Shown piece after piece: positions 1-11,188 of a stretch of DNA of 64,000 bases. The DNA is from Coix lacryma-jobi var. lacryma-jobi (taxonomy: Eukaryota; Streptophyta; Magnoliopsida; Poales; Poaceae), in assembly GCA_009763385.1 (NCBI GenBank), contig CM019825.1, positions 115,377,131-115,441,130 on the forward strand, read 5' to 3'. The stretch's first letter is position 1. The number at the start of each line of letters is the position of its first letter. Below the pieces are notes generated by a model. It saw only the letters and a program-made list of their open reading frames with translations. It was not told where the DNA came from and did no database searches. The position numbers were made by a program, and so were the translations under genes.

Positions 1-99
1 TGTCTCTGTGCTCTACACCTGCACAACACAAGCCAAGAACATGCGCATGTGTGACAATCACTCATCACTCGAGACTCGGCATACACCCATGTATCCGCA
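1..99 (-). repeat. Sirevirus family-A LTR fragment (copy 0)
   Basis: On the minus strand this is the start of an LTR (TGCGGATACATGGG...). It is nearly identical to the ends of the LTRs finishing at 2395, 11846, 31793 and 41225, and to the start of the one at 49604. The rest of this LTR lies left of the window. The A-rich/C-rich PPT follows immediately at 100, so this is the 3' LTR of a minus-strand copy. Confidence 0.85.
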
Positions 100-448
100 A
101 TCTCCCCCTTGATGAGTGCATTGTCAACTACTCACACAAATCATAATAGAATAGAAGAAGGAAGAAGAAGGAGTAGAGAACTCGACCAAGCGGTGACCCA
201 AAAGCACACAGCAAAGCCGAGGAAGGTCAAGTGGAAAGAGCAAGACACATGGTCCCAAAAGACATGGGCAACGTCTCGACGCAACCAAGCAAAGCAAAGC
301 TTGCCTCAAGAAGAGTAGAACAGGCTCAACACCGCTAGCAAGAAGTTTCGAAACCACTGTTACCAGCTCAAGAACCGAAGAGCTTGATACCAATTAAAAC
401 AGAGAAACTGAAAGCGTCCGCTAGTCCCTCAAGAAAGAGGCAAATGCT
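100..448 (-). mobile_element. Truncated 3' internal region of Sirevirus family-A copy 0
   Basis: Begins with the family-A PPT (plus strand ATCTCCCCCTTGATG) and continues with the non-coding 3' region seen again from 2396 and 31794, including the CTCAAGAAGAGG / GCTCAACACC repeat. At 448/449 it stops abruptly within 'gaggcaaatgct' and the LTR of copy 1 begins. The remainder of copy 0 is not found after copy 1, so this is not a simple nested insertion. No gene is visible. The motif GCTTGATACCAATT at 382-395 resembles the complement of the family PBS. Confidence 0.8.
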
Positions 449-689
449 TGAAGGACAGAGAGAGCTACCAGAAAGCGACCAGAGGGGGGTGAATGGGAGC
501 TTCAAATTTTGCTTTCGGAAACTTGTCGCCACTGTCCAATAGTCAACCCAAGAGCAAACCCTAGAGCTCATTAATGTCCACGACCCTAGAGATAGGGTGG
601 ATGCTTCCAAAAGCACAGCGAGACACTCCACGACTCTAGAAACTCAACTCAAAAGGCCGGAATTCAAAACCGACAACGAACCAGCGAAC

Positions 690-1010
690 CGCGACGAAAC
701 ACGCAGGACAGCACTGACCGGACTCACCCTGCGTCCGGTCAACACATACGGACGCGTCCGGTCGAGCAAAAACCGATTTGGGACCTTACTGTTTCTGACC
801 GGACTCAGTGACACCGTGAGTCCGGTCATGACTTGAGCGTCCGGTCAGTTCAGACAAACATCGTGAACTGAGAAGAGGCGAGTCCGATCTAGAAGAAGAA
901 GGAGCGTCCAGTCAGTTCCAGAGAAAAAAACTTCACGCGACATTCATCGACCGGACTCAGGGACTAGCGTCCGATCGCCACGAGGCATGCCTCCGGTAAT
1001 CCCGAAAAAC
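690..1010 (-). repeat. LTR variable block, CCGGAC/GTCCGG type
   Basis: Interspersed short direct and inverted copies of (A)CCGGACTC and GCGTCCGGTC. The same block type occurs in both LTRs of copy 2 (about 30085-30380 and 39540-39840). In the partner LTR of this element the corresponding place (10150-10410) holds GCGTCCGATG-type repeats instead. Function unknown; it lies on the PBS-proximal side of the LTR. Confidence 0.75.
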
Positions 1011-1782
1011 GGTTGTTCGTCCACCGATTCGATTCAAACTCTCCCAAACGTAACCTCTAGGGTTCAAACTTGGAGAGATGAGTCACAAGGAGGATAGTGA
1101 GCTATCTCTAAGAGATCATGGCTCGAACCTATCTCCAAATCGATGAATCGAAGAAATTCATGGAAAGAAGAAAAACTTGCCCCCAAAACGAAAATCAACC
1201 GATCTACTAGCTCGTGAGGTTGAGGAGAATTCCTTTGGTGGAAAGAAGCGCCTCACGATCTAGAGCAACTTGGTTCAAATGGATTTGCAAAAGATGCACC
1301 AAGTAGAGAGATCGATTAACGGGAAAAACGTGGAGAAAAGCAACCCGCAAAGAACAAGAACAAAACGCGAATCACAACCACGAATTTGCAACCGTGTGGC
1401 TACCACACGCTACAATAGTGAGATTACAGTCTCACTACCTCAAAATCTCACGGACACAGAGGTATGATTGTCTTCTCTGTGGATCTCAGTTCGCTACTGC
1501 AGGGAATGGGGAGAGCAGGAAACCCTAGGTGGAAAATAGCAAATGACTGAAATAGTTTGGGAGGTGGGTGTCTCCCCCTAGTTATCCTAATTCTAATTCC
1601 CACTCTACCCCTAGGTATTTACAGAGCGACCCAGCCAAACCCTAAGGCTATCCTGGACCAACCCGAAGATGATGCTGATCCGACGGCCACGCCCGCACAA
1701 CTGGTAGCGTTGCCTCGACGCAACCTCACCGATTGCCGCCACGTGCCGCCTCCGCTCTTCTTCCTTTTCTCGGACTCCGCCC

Positions 1783-2005
1783 CCCGGTTTTGTGGCTGAA
1801 ACCGGAAACCAGGCCTTCATGACCAACCCCTAGTTTTGAGGCCCAAACCGGAAACCAGCCGACCATCGCCTGAGTTTTCTGGCCCAAACTCAGAAACCCG
1901 TAGCACCCAGGTTTTGAGGCCCAAACCTGGAAACCGTCCTCAGCTCGAGTTTTGTGGCCCAAACTCGGAAACCATCAGCGCCCAGGTTTTGAGGCCCAAA
2001 CCTGG
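1783..2005 (-). repeat. Hairpin (short palindrome) array in LTR
   Basis: A run of units of the form stem-TTTTG(A/T)GGCCCAAA-stem, such as CTGAGTTT...AAACTCAG and CCAGGTTT...AAACCTGG. It corresponds to the better preserved seven-unit array at 11189-11458. Palindromes in the LTR cis-region have been reported for Sireviruses; the change of stem sequence between units is visible here. Confidence 0.8.
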
Positions 2006-2395
2006 AAACCATCCACTCGGTGGTTTTTCTGTGGCTCAACCACCAAACCGAAGCTGTAGAGGGGATGCACCGCCCGTGCACCCCGTCCACCGACACATGT
2101 CCCCAGGTTCTGGACCCGAGCAACACCTTGTCCCGCAAGTCTCCGCTCGTCGCTGTCCCAGGCTGTCAGCCACCACAGTTGATCCTCAGGCCACCGGTCC
2201 CTCAGTCCAAACCTTACGTCCGCCCTTCACCGCTCCTTGTCCGTCGGCACGGCATGTCTCTACTTGACCTTCACCTTGCCCTTGATCACTGTCTCCGTGC
2301 TCGACACCTGCACAACACAAGCCAAAGAACATGCGCATCAAACCCGTTGACAATCACTCATCACTCGAGACTCGGCATACACCCATGTATCCGCA

Positions 2396-2407
2396 ATCTC
2401 CCCCTTG
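2396..2407 (-). other. Polypurine tract of family-A copy 1
   Basis: Minus strand AAGGGGGAGAT abuts the TGCGG start of the 3' LTR, the standard plus-strand primer position. The same tract is found at 100 and 31794. Confidence 0.85.
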
Positions 2408-4066
2408 ATGAGTGCATTGTCAACTACACACACAAATCATAATCAAGTAGAAGAAGGAAGAAAGGAGAGGAGAGAACTCAACCAAATGACCCAAAAGCAT
2501 AGCAAAGCTGAAGAAGGTCAAGTGGAAAGAGCAAGACAACTTGGTCCCCAAAGACATGGGCAACGGCTCGACGCAACCAAGTAGGACAAAGCTAGCCCTC
2601 AAGAAGAGGTAGAACAGGCTCAACACCGCTGCAGGAAAGCTCGATACCAACTGAAAAAATTCAACTGAAATCAAGCAAATCAAGCTAGCCCTCAAGAAGA
2701 GGTAGAACAAGCTCAACACCTCTAGCAAGAAAGCTCGATACCAACTATTGCCAATTCAAGATCAGAAAAGCTCAAACACCAATTGAACACTAAAAGGCCT
2801 ATGCTAGTCCCTCAAGAAAGAGGCAAAGGCTCAACACGACTAGCAAAGACGCTCCGTACCAACTAAAAATCAAGCTCAAAAACTCAGGAACGACAAACTC
2901 CCCCTCAAATGGTGCACACAACCAGAAATCTCCCTTTTAGATCAACTTGGAAGGCACATGATTTGCAATTTTCTCCCTCTTAGTTGAAAATGCACCATCA
3001 AGCAAAAATGCACCACTAGCAAGTTTCTCCCCTTTCCAAAATGCATATGAGTCAGAAATGCAAGTTAGCAGCTTCAGGAATATAGTCAAGAGAATGCAAA
3101 GATGCTCTACATAATTCTGATCCAATGACTCAACAACATCCATAAATGCTAGCAAAGGCTCAAACTGATCACTAAATACGAAATATAAACATATGAGCAA
3201 TGTGAGCAGTTTTAGCCATTTAGAAAAGGTTGTTCACCACAAAATAGCACTACACATGTATAGACAGGAAAACAAGCAAGTGCTAAACATGTATACAAGG
3301 TGAACTACCCCTAGCAAAGTTCAATCATCATGCTGCAGAATGAAACATACACTTGTGATTTCAAGTTTTAATCGGAGTTGCAGCGGTGAAATTACACAAG
3401 TTTCAAAATTCAGCATGTGATTGCGAGAGGTTGAAAGCTTGTCATTGCCTAACTTTTCAACCGAGCAAAGCCTATGCATATACAATCAGAAGCTTAAAGC
3501 ATCGGTTTCGGTCATACACTACATGGCTCAAGTTTAACTCAATGTGCAATGAGAAACAGTCTCGATACCATGATGTGTTGACAAGCAATCCCATCTCGAT
3601 CTTTTCAATTCACTTAAAACTTGGTTCATTTTATGACAGAATATGAACATACCAAGCAAGTGAAAGACTCAGAACTAGAGACATAGCAACCTAGCATATA
3701 TGAAAAGCACGAGTGAATTCAACACATCCTACACATGCTAGTTGCATATCTCAATGGTGAACATTTTCAGATTTTAAGTTCTTTAAGCAGGTTCACCATT
3801 CAAAAATAGCTCAGCTCACAACATGTATTAGTGATCAAAAAGAGCATAAGCTACAAGTATCATCATAAAGCATCGGAGCATACTAACTAGAGCATAATCA
3901 CATTCTAAAGATTATATACATGAAGCTCAGAAGTAAAGATGCATGCTGAAATGCAAAAGACTAACTTACCAAGGCTGAAAAACAGAAACGAGAAAAAGAA
4001 GTTAGTCAATATGATACAAGCAACCAAAATGTTCCCCCCATCTAAAAAGGGAAACACACACCAAGC
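2408..4066 (-). other. Non-coding 3' region with tandem repeats (copy 1)
   Basis: About 1.65 kb between RNase H and the PPT with no recognisable protein; Sireviruses often carry an env-like frame here, and none is visible. Three imperfect units starting at about 2591, 2684 and 2803 share CTAGTCCCTCAAGAAGAGG, GCTCAACACC and GCTCGATACCAA. The last motif is one base short of the complement of the family PBS. Pyrimidine tracts such as TCTCCCTCTTAG near 2930-3030 read as weak extra polypurine tracts on the minus strand. Confidence 0.7.
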
Positions 4067-4560
4067 TCACCTCCAACCGATTAAAGGTTGATTGGTCCAA
4101 GGCTTGGTAAAGATATCTGCCAACTGATGATGAGTATCGACATGGCGAAGGTCGATATCACCCTTCTCAAAGTGGTCTCCCTGAAAATGAAAGCGCACAT
4201 CGATGTGTTTGGTCTTAGAATGCAGCACGGGGTTCTTAGCAACGCTAATAGCACTCGTGCTGTCACAAGGCAAGGCACACGAGAAAAGCTCAGACCAAAA
4301 TCACGCAAAGTGGACATCATCCAAAGCACTGAGAACAGCAGCTAGCCGCAGCAACATATTCAGCCTCTGTGGTAGACTGAGCGACACTAGATTGCTTGCG
4401 AGAAGACCAAGATACAAGAGAAGAACCTATAAACTGGCAAGTCCCAGAAGTGGACTTGCGCTCAACTCGGCAACCAGCAAAATCGGCATCGGAAAAACCA
4501 CAAAGGGAGAGGGTGGAGGAAGCTGAATACCAAATCCCGAACTCAGGTGTGAAACAAGGT
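4067..4560 (-). pseudogene. Copia RNase H, broken (copy 1)
   Basis: Minus-strand fragments carry CDSTSAISVAKNPVLHSKTK, HIDVRFHF and the C-terminal HQLADIFTKP signature of Copia RNase H, which degrades the RNA strand during reverse transcription. The N-terminal part (ATAEAEYVAA-like region, around 4330-4450) is split over several frames by small deletions. It follows the RT fragment and ends about 1.65 kb before the PPT. Identity as RNase H is secure; activity is not expected as read. Confidence 0.8.
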
Positions 4561-4563
4561 ACC

Positions 4564-5470
4564 TCATAATGCGCTTGACCGCCTGACGGTGAGAAGTGCG
4601 CGGCGACGCCTAAAGCGCGCGCACAGACACACCACGAACTGGATGTCCGGGCGTGTCGCCGTCAGGTAGAGCAGCGACCCGATCATACTCCGGTACTCCT
4701 TCTGGTCCACAGCTTCTCCATCCACATCCACATCCAGGGCCGTCGTGGTCGACATGGGTGTTGGAAGAGGCTTGGCCTCACCCATATCGAACCTCTTCAA
4801 CAAGTCTTTGGTGTACTTGCCCTGGTGCACAAACGTCCCTCTCGGGATTGCTTAATTTGCAATCCGAGAAAGAAAGTCAGCTCGCCCATCATACTCATCT
4901 CGAACTCCCTGCTCATTAAATCTGCAAACTTGGCAACCAAAGCGTGAGAAGAACCACCGAAAATGATATCATCCACGTAAATCTGGACCAAGAGAGTGTC
5001 TTTGCCTTGCTTGAGGAGAAAAAGCGTTTTATCCACACATCCCATTTTAAAACCCTTAGCTAGCAAAAAGGTTTTCAACCTATCATACCAGGCTCTAGGG
5101 GCTTGTTTCAAACCATATAAAGCTTTGTGAGTTTAAAAACATGGTTTGGAAACTTGGGATTTTCAAAACCGGGGGGTTGTTTAACATACACCTCTTCTTC
5201 TATGTAGCCGTTTAAGAAGGCACTCTTGACATCCATTTGAAAAAGTTTAAACCCTTTGGATGCAGCAAAAGCCAAGAGTATCCTAATAGCCTCCAAACGA
5301 GCTACAGGAGCAAAAGTCTCCTCATAGTCTATCCCCTCCTTCTGACTATAACCCTTGGCTACAAGTCTGGCCTTGTTCCTCACAATGTGGCCATCCTCTC
5401 CTTGTTTGTTTTTGAAAACCCATTTTGTCCCAATAGGATTACAGTCTGGAGGAGGTGAAACAAAACCCAA
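4564..5470 (-). pseudogene. Copia reverse transcriptase, split frames (copy 1)
   Basis: Reverse transcriptase of the Copia polyprotein. The first frame (5470-5108) holds TKWVFKNK, NKARLVAKGYSQKEGIDYEE, FAPVARLEAIR and QMDVKSAFLNGYIEEEVYVK. The next (5111-4797) holds KQAPRAWYDRL and the catalytic IYVDDIIFGG box, then FFLGLQIKQ. A third frame (4830-4564) has GKYTKDLLKRFDM and YRSMIGSLLYLTATRPDIQF, leading to RNase H. The frame breaks near 5108 and 4810 are small indels. The catalytic YVDD is intact although the frame is not. Confidence 0.9.
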
Positions 5471-5531
5471 ACCCGATTTCTTTCAAAATTTTCTAACTCC
5501 TCATGCATGGCATTGACCCAATCCGGATCCG

Positions 5532-5864
5532 TCAAAGCGTGTCCAACATCTCGGGTTCAAAATCAGCAACAAATGCAGAATGAGCAAAGTGAGAGATTTG
5601 TTGTGACCTGGACCGAGTGACACGTTCGTCGATGCTGCCGATCATCTGTTGAGGCGGGTGTTGGCGCTGAATGTGTCGTGGCGCCTCCCGAGCTGAAGAT
5701 ACCTCCCCCTCAACAGCAGCTGGTGCCTCCCCGGGTACAAAAGGTACCACATGAGGTGGCGGATCCCACGGCCCCCAAGTTGAAGAAGAGGGATCGGGGC
5801 CGTGAGTCGTAGTAGAAGCCGCTCCTTGCGGCACAGCAGGTGGAGGAGGTGCTGGATCATCCAT
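5532..5864 (-). pseudogene. Integrase-RT linker of pol (copy 1)
   Basis: Proline-rich frame (DDPAPPPPAVPQGA..., HPPQQMIGSIDERVTRSRSQ) between integrase and RT. The SIDERVTRSRSQ stretch is the usual spacer before RT in plant Copia pol. It overlaps the C-terminal end of the integrase frame by a frameshift near 5860. Confidence 0.75.
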
Positions 5865-6777
5865 CCCTTCAGCACCTCGTCCTCGTCATCAAAAAGAGGC
5901 TCACCAACCTCATGATCACCTGCACGCTCAAAACGAGAAGAAGGACAAACCATGGTCTCGTCGAAGGTGACATCAGATGTCTCCATGACTCGGTTAGTAT
6001 CAAGGTTAAGTACACGATAAGCTCGAGTGTGAGTGCCATAACCCAAAAATACACCGTCAGAAGAACGAGACTCAAATTTGTCCAGGTTGCCTTTCTTAAG
6101 TATAAAACAGTGGCAACCAAAAACTCTAAAGTAACTCACTTTGGGCTGTCTTCCAAAACGCAACTCATAAGAAGTCTTTTTCAAGAAAGCTCGGAGAAAA
6201 ATGCGATTGGAAATATAGCATGCAGTGTTCATAGCTTCGGCCCAATATCGCCTAGGAGTCCTATGCTCATCGAGCATCGTCCTGGCCATCTCTACAAGGG
6301 TCCGATTCTTCCTCTCTACAACACCATTTTGTGGCGGTGTGTAGGGGAAGAAAACTGATGCTCCAAACCCAAAGAGTTACAAAACTTTTCAAAATCTGAA
6401 TTCTTGAATTCGGAACCATTATCACTACGAATAGCTCGCATCGAGTTCATAGGGAACTCGTTCTGAAGACGCAAAATCAGATTGCGAGCAAAAGAGAAAG
6501 TCTCAGTCTTCTCAGTCAAAAGAAGACCCACGAATATCTCGAAAATCGTCAACAACAACGAGCACTACCACTTCCCCCCAACCGAGCTCACCCGAGCCGG
6601 ACCAACAAGGTCCATGTGTAAAAGCTCTCCAGGGTGCTGTGTCATGACCTGAGTCACTGGATGGTGGGGAGCGGCAACCATCTTCCCATGTCTACAAGAA
6701 TGGCAAACAAGATCCTTCTCCATGGACAACTTGGGCAATCCTCGGATTAGGCCAAGTGAGCTAAGTCTTGCAAGCAA
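5642..6777 (-). pseudogene. GAG-pre-integrase and integrase, broken (copy 1)
   Basis: Inserts the cDNA into host DNA. The minus-strand pieces show the pre-integrase zinc site (RRLGHLS upstream, then CHSCRHGKMVAAP), the first catalytic region LLHMDLVGPARV, the second Asp region RSDNGSEFKNSDFEKFC, and the C-terminal part YWAEAMNTACYISNR, FRVFGCHCFILKKG, DGVFLGYGTHTRAYRVLN. Frames change near 6565, 6316 and 5864. The piece around the Glu of the DDE triad (near 6300) lies at a frame break. Confidence 0.85.
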
Positions 6778-6819
6778 GTCGAAGCTAAGTGACCGAGCCT
6801 CCTATGCCACTTCCAAAGA

Positions 6820-7215
6820 TCAGAGGAGGAAGGACCAGCCACAAGACAGGGAGAAAATCCAAACGACTCCGAGAAATTCGCAAAAGACTTTCCCAAAGGG
6901 CGAAATCAAACACACAAGATTGCCCTGAGGATCTAAAATACGACTGAGATTCGGTTTAAAACGAATCTCATAGTCATCATCAAAAAGTTGCGAAACAGAG
7001 AGAAGGTTAAAATGCAAGTTAGAAACAAGAGCAACATCACGCAACACAAAGTGCTCATTAACTCGCACGGACCCATGAGACAACACTTTACCTTTACTAT
7101 TGTCGCCGAAGGTGATAAACTCCTTTCCGGCAACAGGACTAAGACTGGAGAACCACTTGGCATTTCCGGTCATGTGCCTCGAGCAACCGGAATCCACCAA
7201 CCAAATGTCCTCCAA
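6820..7215 (-). pseudogene. Copia aspartic protease (copy 1)
   Basis: Contains WLVDSGCSRHMTG with the catalytic DSG, followed by FGDNSKGKVLSHGSVRV, LRDVALVSNLHFNLLSVSQL and the start of the pre-integrase domain. This is the usual plant Copia protease with its flap-side context. The local frame of about 130 codons is open, but it is out of phase with the gag frame upstream, so the polyprotein is not continuous. Confidence 0.85.
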
Positions 7216-8683
7216 TCGTTTTACCTACATCAATAAAAAGACATAGGGTGAGCATACGGTCCAACACTGGGGTTAGTGAAGTAGGAAGAGTACCAGTGTT
7301 GGGCCGGCTGCTCAAAAGAACGGTCAGTATAAAAACCATTCCTAGCACGCCTACGGGGAAAGCGATCACCACGCACAGGAAAATGTGGTCCGCTAAGAAA
7401 GAGCGTCCATCGCGATAGTCAAAACACGGTGGAGGGAAACGCTCAACAAAGCCTCCGCCACGGGGTCCGTATCCAGCAAAGTCAGGACCCCGCCGGGCAA
7501 CACCTCCGTGACGCCTAGGACCTTGAGGCACTGTACCTCTAGGCCTAGCAGCTCTCCTCTGAACATTCGGCACATGTACATCATGGAAAGGATGGTACAT
7601 GTCCGCATTGTTCATCTCCCTGGCACGACGCTCCTCTCTCTTGCGCCTAAAGCAAAACTCACTCAAGTGTCCATCTCTCCCACAGTGCTCACAATGGTAC
7701 CTCACCGCTCTCATAAGGGGTTGTTGGTACTCACGGTAGTGGGTGTGGATCACTTTGCCCTTCTGTGGCATAAGCTCCTCTTGGATAGGTGGCATTGTGT
7801 CTAGCTTGTTTTTGAGGTGGTTGGTTTGGGAGCCCATGTCTATTCCTTGGGTGGAGCTCTCGGAGGTTCAACAAACACACCATCCTTGGTGTTAGGCTTA
7901 AGAGGCTCTTTGGGTGGAAGCTTGGTAAGCTTGGGAGTAGTGGTGGAGTTGGGCTTCTCACTCGGGTTAAGACCACTCGACTCTCCAATCTTTTCAAAAG
8001 ACGAAACATCAACACCCGGAGCAAACCTACACTAGGACCTCCAGCAGCACGCTTAAACTGAGCGATCATCATCCCAAGCTGCGGCTCATTACATGACACC
8101 CATGACAAGATGGTCCGAAGGTATGTGTTTTCTTCCTCGGTTTGCATCTTGCCATGCTTCACATTAGCAATCTCCATCTCCAAACCCTCGCACAAAGCAC
8201 ACCTAGCCACACAAGTGCTACCCGAGCTGGCCTTCTCAAGAGACTCAATCTTGGCATTCTTCTCTGCCAACTCGGATTGCAAGCCTGCACAAGACTTGCA
8301 CGCACCCAACAACACAGGTCTAGCCCGGAGCTCATCCACCTCTCCAACCAAAGCAGCATACTTACCTCTCAAAGTGAGAAGGTCAGTCATGTGCTTGGTG
8401 CACATCTCACACTCACCTCCTCAGAAACGACCACGGTGGATCTAGCAAACTCAAGCTCCTTCACCGTGTCCTCCCACTTCTGCCTAAACTCCTTGCGCTC
8501 TCTAGCAGCACGCCTAAGCAGCTTATCCTGACTAAGAAGCGCGGCAGTAAGTTTCTCGACCTCAGCAGAAAGCTCATCGGGGGTCTGAGATACCTGGGAG
8601 GAGTCGTCGTCGTCGTCGCGAGGGATGTCCTCCAGCTTGCCTTCGACCTCATCACCAGGGCCATGGTGCAGAAACCCTCTCAT
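7139..8683 (-). pseudogene. gag C-terminal half: coiled coil plus second CCHC knuckle (copy 1)
   Basis: Three overlapping minus-strand frames. The first (from 8683) has a charged heptad-like stretch (SAEVEKLTAALLSQDKLLRR, ARERKEFRQKWEDTVKELEF). The second (8405-7731) continues it (KYAALVGEVDELRARPVLL, SELAEKNAKIESLEKASSG). The third (7837-7139) holds the zinc knuckle CEHCGRDGHLSEFC and an Arg/Gly/Pro-rich tail. Long coiled-coil gag regions are a Sirevirus trait. Breaks near 8400 and 7950 are small indels. Confidence 0.8.
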
Positions 8684-9827
8684 CGGTGAAGAAGCAGAGG
8701 CCGTTCAGCTTGTCCTCGATCCTCTTCTTCTTCTCGGACTCGTCGCGCTCGCTTGAGTAATCATCATCCGAGCCGTCGACGTCGCTGAGCGTGGCGAAGA
8801 ATGCACGCTGCTCAGCCTGGGCCTTCTCCAAGTACTTCTTCTTGATGTACTCCTTGTCGAAGCCGCCCCTCCGCTTGTGCTTCGCGGGGACGTACTTCTC
8901 CTTGCGCTTGCCGGAGTCGTACTTGTGCCCATGATCGCCCTTCCTAGATTGCTTGTTCTTCTTGGGACAGTTGGCGATGAAGTGGTCGGGGTCGCCGCAC
9001 TCAAAGCATACTGAGCGTCCTCCTCCGCGGCGACGGTTCATGCGGTTGTTGTGGAACCGCGAGAACCGGTTGGCAAGCAAAGCCAACTCGTCATCTCCCA
9101 AAGACTCCAACTGCTCCTCTGTGACAGAAAGAAGTGAAGAGAGTGCAAATCCTCCAGAGGGGTTAGCAGAAGAGCCAGAAACCAAAGCCATAGTTGGACC
9201 AGAAGGATTTTCATAAGAAGCCCTCGACATGGCGTCAATCTCACTAGACTTGAGCTTACTAAAGAGCTCGTCGCATGTGAGGGTCTCATAGTTAGACGAT
9301 TCGATGATCGCCTGGACCTTTGAGTCCCACACCGACCGATCGAGAGTATGCAAAAGCTTCAAAGCTCTCTCATGATCGTCGAAAGGCAACAGTTCCTTGT
9401 TTGCTCTCATCTTGTTGACAATGACCTGAAAGCGAGCGAATAAACTTTCTATGCTCTCGCCAGGCATGTGTCGAAAGTTCTCATACTCCCGCTTGTGCGA
9501 CTCGTAGAGACGGGATTTGACTTGAGTGGTTCCCTCATGGAAGCGCATGAGGGTCGCCCAAATCTCACGAGCCGTGGGGAGGTGAGAAACGCGATCAAAC
9601 TCGGACATGCTCAAACAGGAGAAAAGAGCATTACGCGCTCGGCTATTGGCATCGTGCTCATCGATCTGAAGCTGAGTAACACGAGCAGCCAAGACAACGT
9701 AATCGGCCTTGTTGCAAATCTCCCAAACAGAAGAGCCCATGCTCTGGAGATAGGCCGACATGCGTATCTTCCAATACGCATAGTTCGTCCCATCGAAAAA
9801 TGGCGGTTTGCCCACGCCGCGATCCAT
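8652..9827 (-). CDS. gag N-terminal half, 391 codons open (copy 1)
   Basis: Capsid-like part of gag, the best preserved frame of the element. It starts at an ATG 50 bp after the PBS with MDRGVGKPPFFDGTNYAYWK, the DUF4219/UBN2-type start of plant Copia gag. Then come IWATLMRFHEGTTQVKSRLY and ESIESLFARFQVIVNKMR, and a CCHC knuckle CFECGDPDHFIANC near residue 275, followed by a basic region and an acidic Ser/Asp/Glu tail. The frame closes at a shift where the coiled-coil half begins. The protein would pack element RNA into virus-like particles. Confidence 0.9.
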   Translation of the reverse strand: MDRGVGKPPFFDGTNYAYWKIRMSAYLQSMGSSVWEICNKADYVVLAARVTQLQIDEHDANSRARNALFSCLSMSEFDRVSHLPTAREIWATLMRFHEGTTQVKSRLYESHKREYENFRHMPGESIESLFARFQVIVNKMRANKELLPFDDHERALKLLHTLDRSVWDSKVQAIIESSNYETLTCDELFSKLKSSEIDAMSRASYENPSGPTMALVSGSSANPSGGFALSSLLSVTEEQLESLGDDELALLANRFSRFHNNRMNRRRGGGRSVCFECGDPDHFIANCPKKNKQSRKGDHGHKYDSGKRKEKYVPAKHKRRGGFDKEYIKKKYLEKAQAEQRAFFATLSDVDGSDDDYSSERDESEKKKRIEDKLNGLCFFTDERVSAPWPW

Positions 9828-9876
9828 GTCGCCTTCTGTGGATCTGGAACCGGCTAAGGTGGAAGATCCTTAACCC

Positions 9877-9888
9877 GCTCTGATACCA
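9877..9888 (-). other. Primer-binding site, initiator-Met tRNA type (copy 1)
   Basis: Minus strand TGGTATCAGAGC two bases inside the 5' LTR edge. It is complementary to the 3' end of plant initiator methionine tRNA, the usual Copia primer. Confidence 0.9.
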
Positions 9889-10149
9889 ATTGAAGGACCG
9901 AAGTGCTACCAGAAAGCGACCAGAGGGGGGTGAATGGGAGCTTCAAAATTTCCTACCGGAAACTTGTCGCCACTGTCCCGAGAATCAACCCAAAAGAAAC
10001 CCTAGAGTTCGCAAGTGTCCACGACCCTAGAGGTAGGGTGGATGCTTCCAAGAAGCACAGCGATACACTACACGACTCTAGAAACCCAACGCAAAAACCG
10101 AAATCAAAACCGACAATGGACGAACGAACCGCGGACCAAACAGTGCACA

Positions 10150-10410
10150 ACTGTGTGCATCGGCAAAGCACCGGAAGCGTCCGATGCAACAGGACCTTTC
10201 TGGAACCTTACTGGACTGGCATCGGACCCTGCTACAGTGAAACCCTAGCGTCTGATGCTTGACCCCAGCGCGTCCGATGGCAACGGATGCTCCGATGGTC
10301 AGCGTCCGATGCTCCTTTAAAACTCACTGTCAGATGACACGTGGCAACAGACGCTCCGATGGAAAAGACCTCAGCGTCTGATGCTCAAAACCAGAGCGTC
10401 CGATGGTCCG
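10150..10410 (-). repeat. LTR variable block, GCGTCCGATG type
   Basis: Repeated GCGTCCGATG, GCGTCTGATG, GCTCCGATGG and GCATCGG motifs. The same motif family fills 15466-15780 in the LTR of the unrelated family-B Sirevirus. Neither the partner LTR of this element nor the copy 2 LTRs show it. Confidence 0.75.
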
Positions 10411-11188
10411 ATCCAGAACTGTTCTTCCGCGAAAATCACCCGATCTCCTCCGAATCAAAAGCACTAAGGCTTAGACTTGGTATGAGGAGTTCCAAGGAGG
10501 TTGGTAGAGCTATCCTAAAGGAATCATGGCTCGAACCTAACTCAAATCGGTGAATTGGAAGAATTCGGACAAACAGATAGAACTTGATCCAAAACGAAAA
10601 TCGACCGATCTACTAGCTCGTGAGGTTAGAGATGATTTCCTTCGGTGGAAAGAAGTGCCTCACGATCTAGAACAACTCAGTTCAAATGGATTTGCAAAAG
10701 ACGCACCGAGAAGGGAGATCGATCAATGGGAAAACGTGGGAAAAAGCAACCGTGAAGAACACGAACAAAACGCGAATCACAAACACGAAATTGCAACCGT
10801 GTGGCTACCACACACTACAATAGTGAGATTACGGTCTCACTTCCTCAAAATCTCACGGACACAGAGGTATTGTTCTCTTCTCTGTGGATCTCAGTTCGCT
10901 ACAGCAGGGAATAGGGAGAGCAGGAAAACCTAGGAGTGAAAGAGCAAATGACTGAGATAGTTTGGGAGGTGGGTGTCTCCCCCTACTTATCCTAATTCTA
11001 ATTCCCGCTCTACCCCTAAGTATTTACAGAGCGACCCAGCCAAACCCTAAGGCTATCCTAGACCAACCCGAAGATGATGCTGATCCGACGGCCACGCCCG
11101 CACAACTAGTAGCGTTGCCTCGACGCAACCTCACTGATTGCCGCCACGTGCCGCCACCGCTCTGCTGTCCTTTTCCTGGACTCCGCCC

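Larger units (their letters stand above)
449..2395 (-). repeat. 3' LTR of family-A copy 1 (GTCCGGTC subtype)
   Basis: 1947 bp, with TG...CA ends on either strand. It matches the LTRs at 29806-31793 and 39263-41225 more closely in the 690-1010 block (GACCGGACTC, GCGTCCGGTC repeats) than it matches its own partner LTR at 9891-11846. Contains the palindrome array at 1783-2005. The open frames on it are LTR sequence, not genes. Confidence 0.9.

Noticed and set aside
1836..2442. Frames of about 140 codons with repeated PKPGNxP / GPNSET words
   Set aside because: They are translations of the LTR hairpin array and recur in every family-A LTR in both orientations; no sign of coding constraint.
9468..9857. 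Plus-strand frame opposite gag
   Set aside because: Shadow of the minus-strand gag frame, which has clear family motifs and a zinc knuckle.
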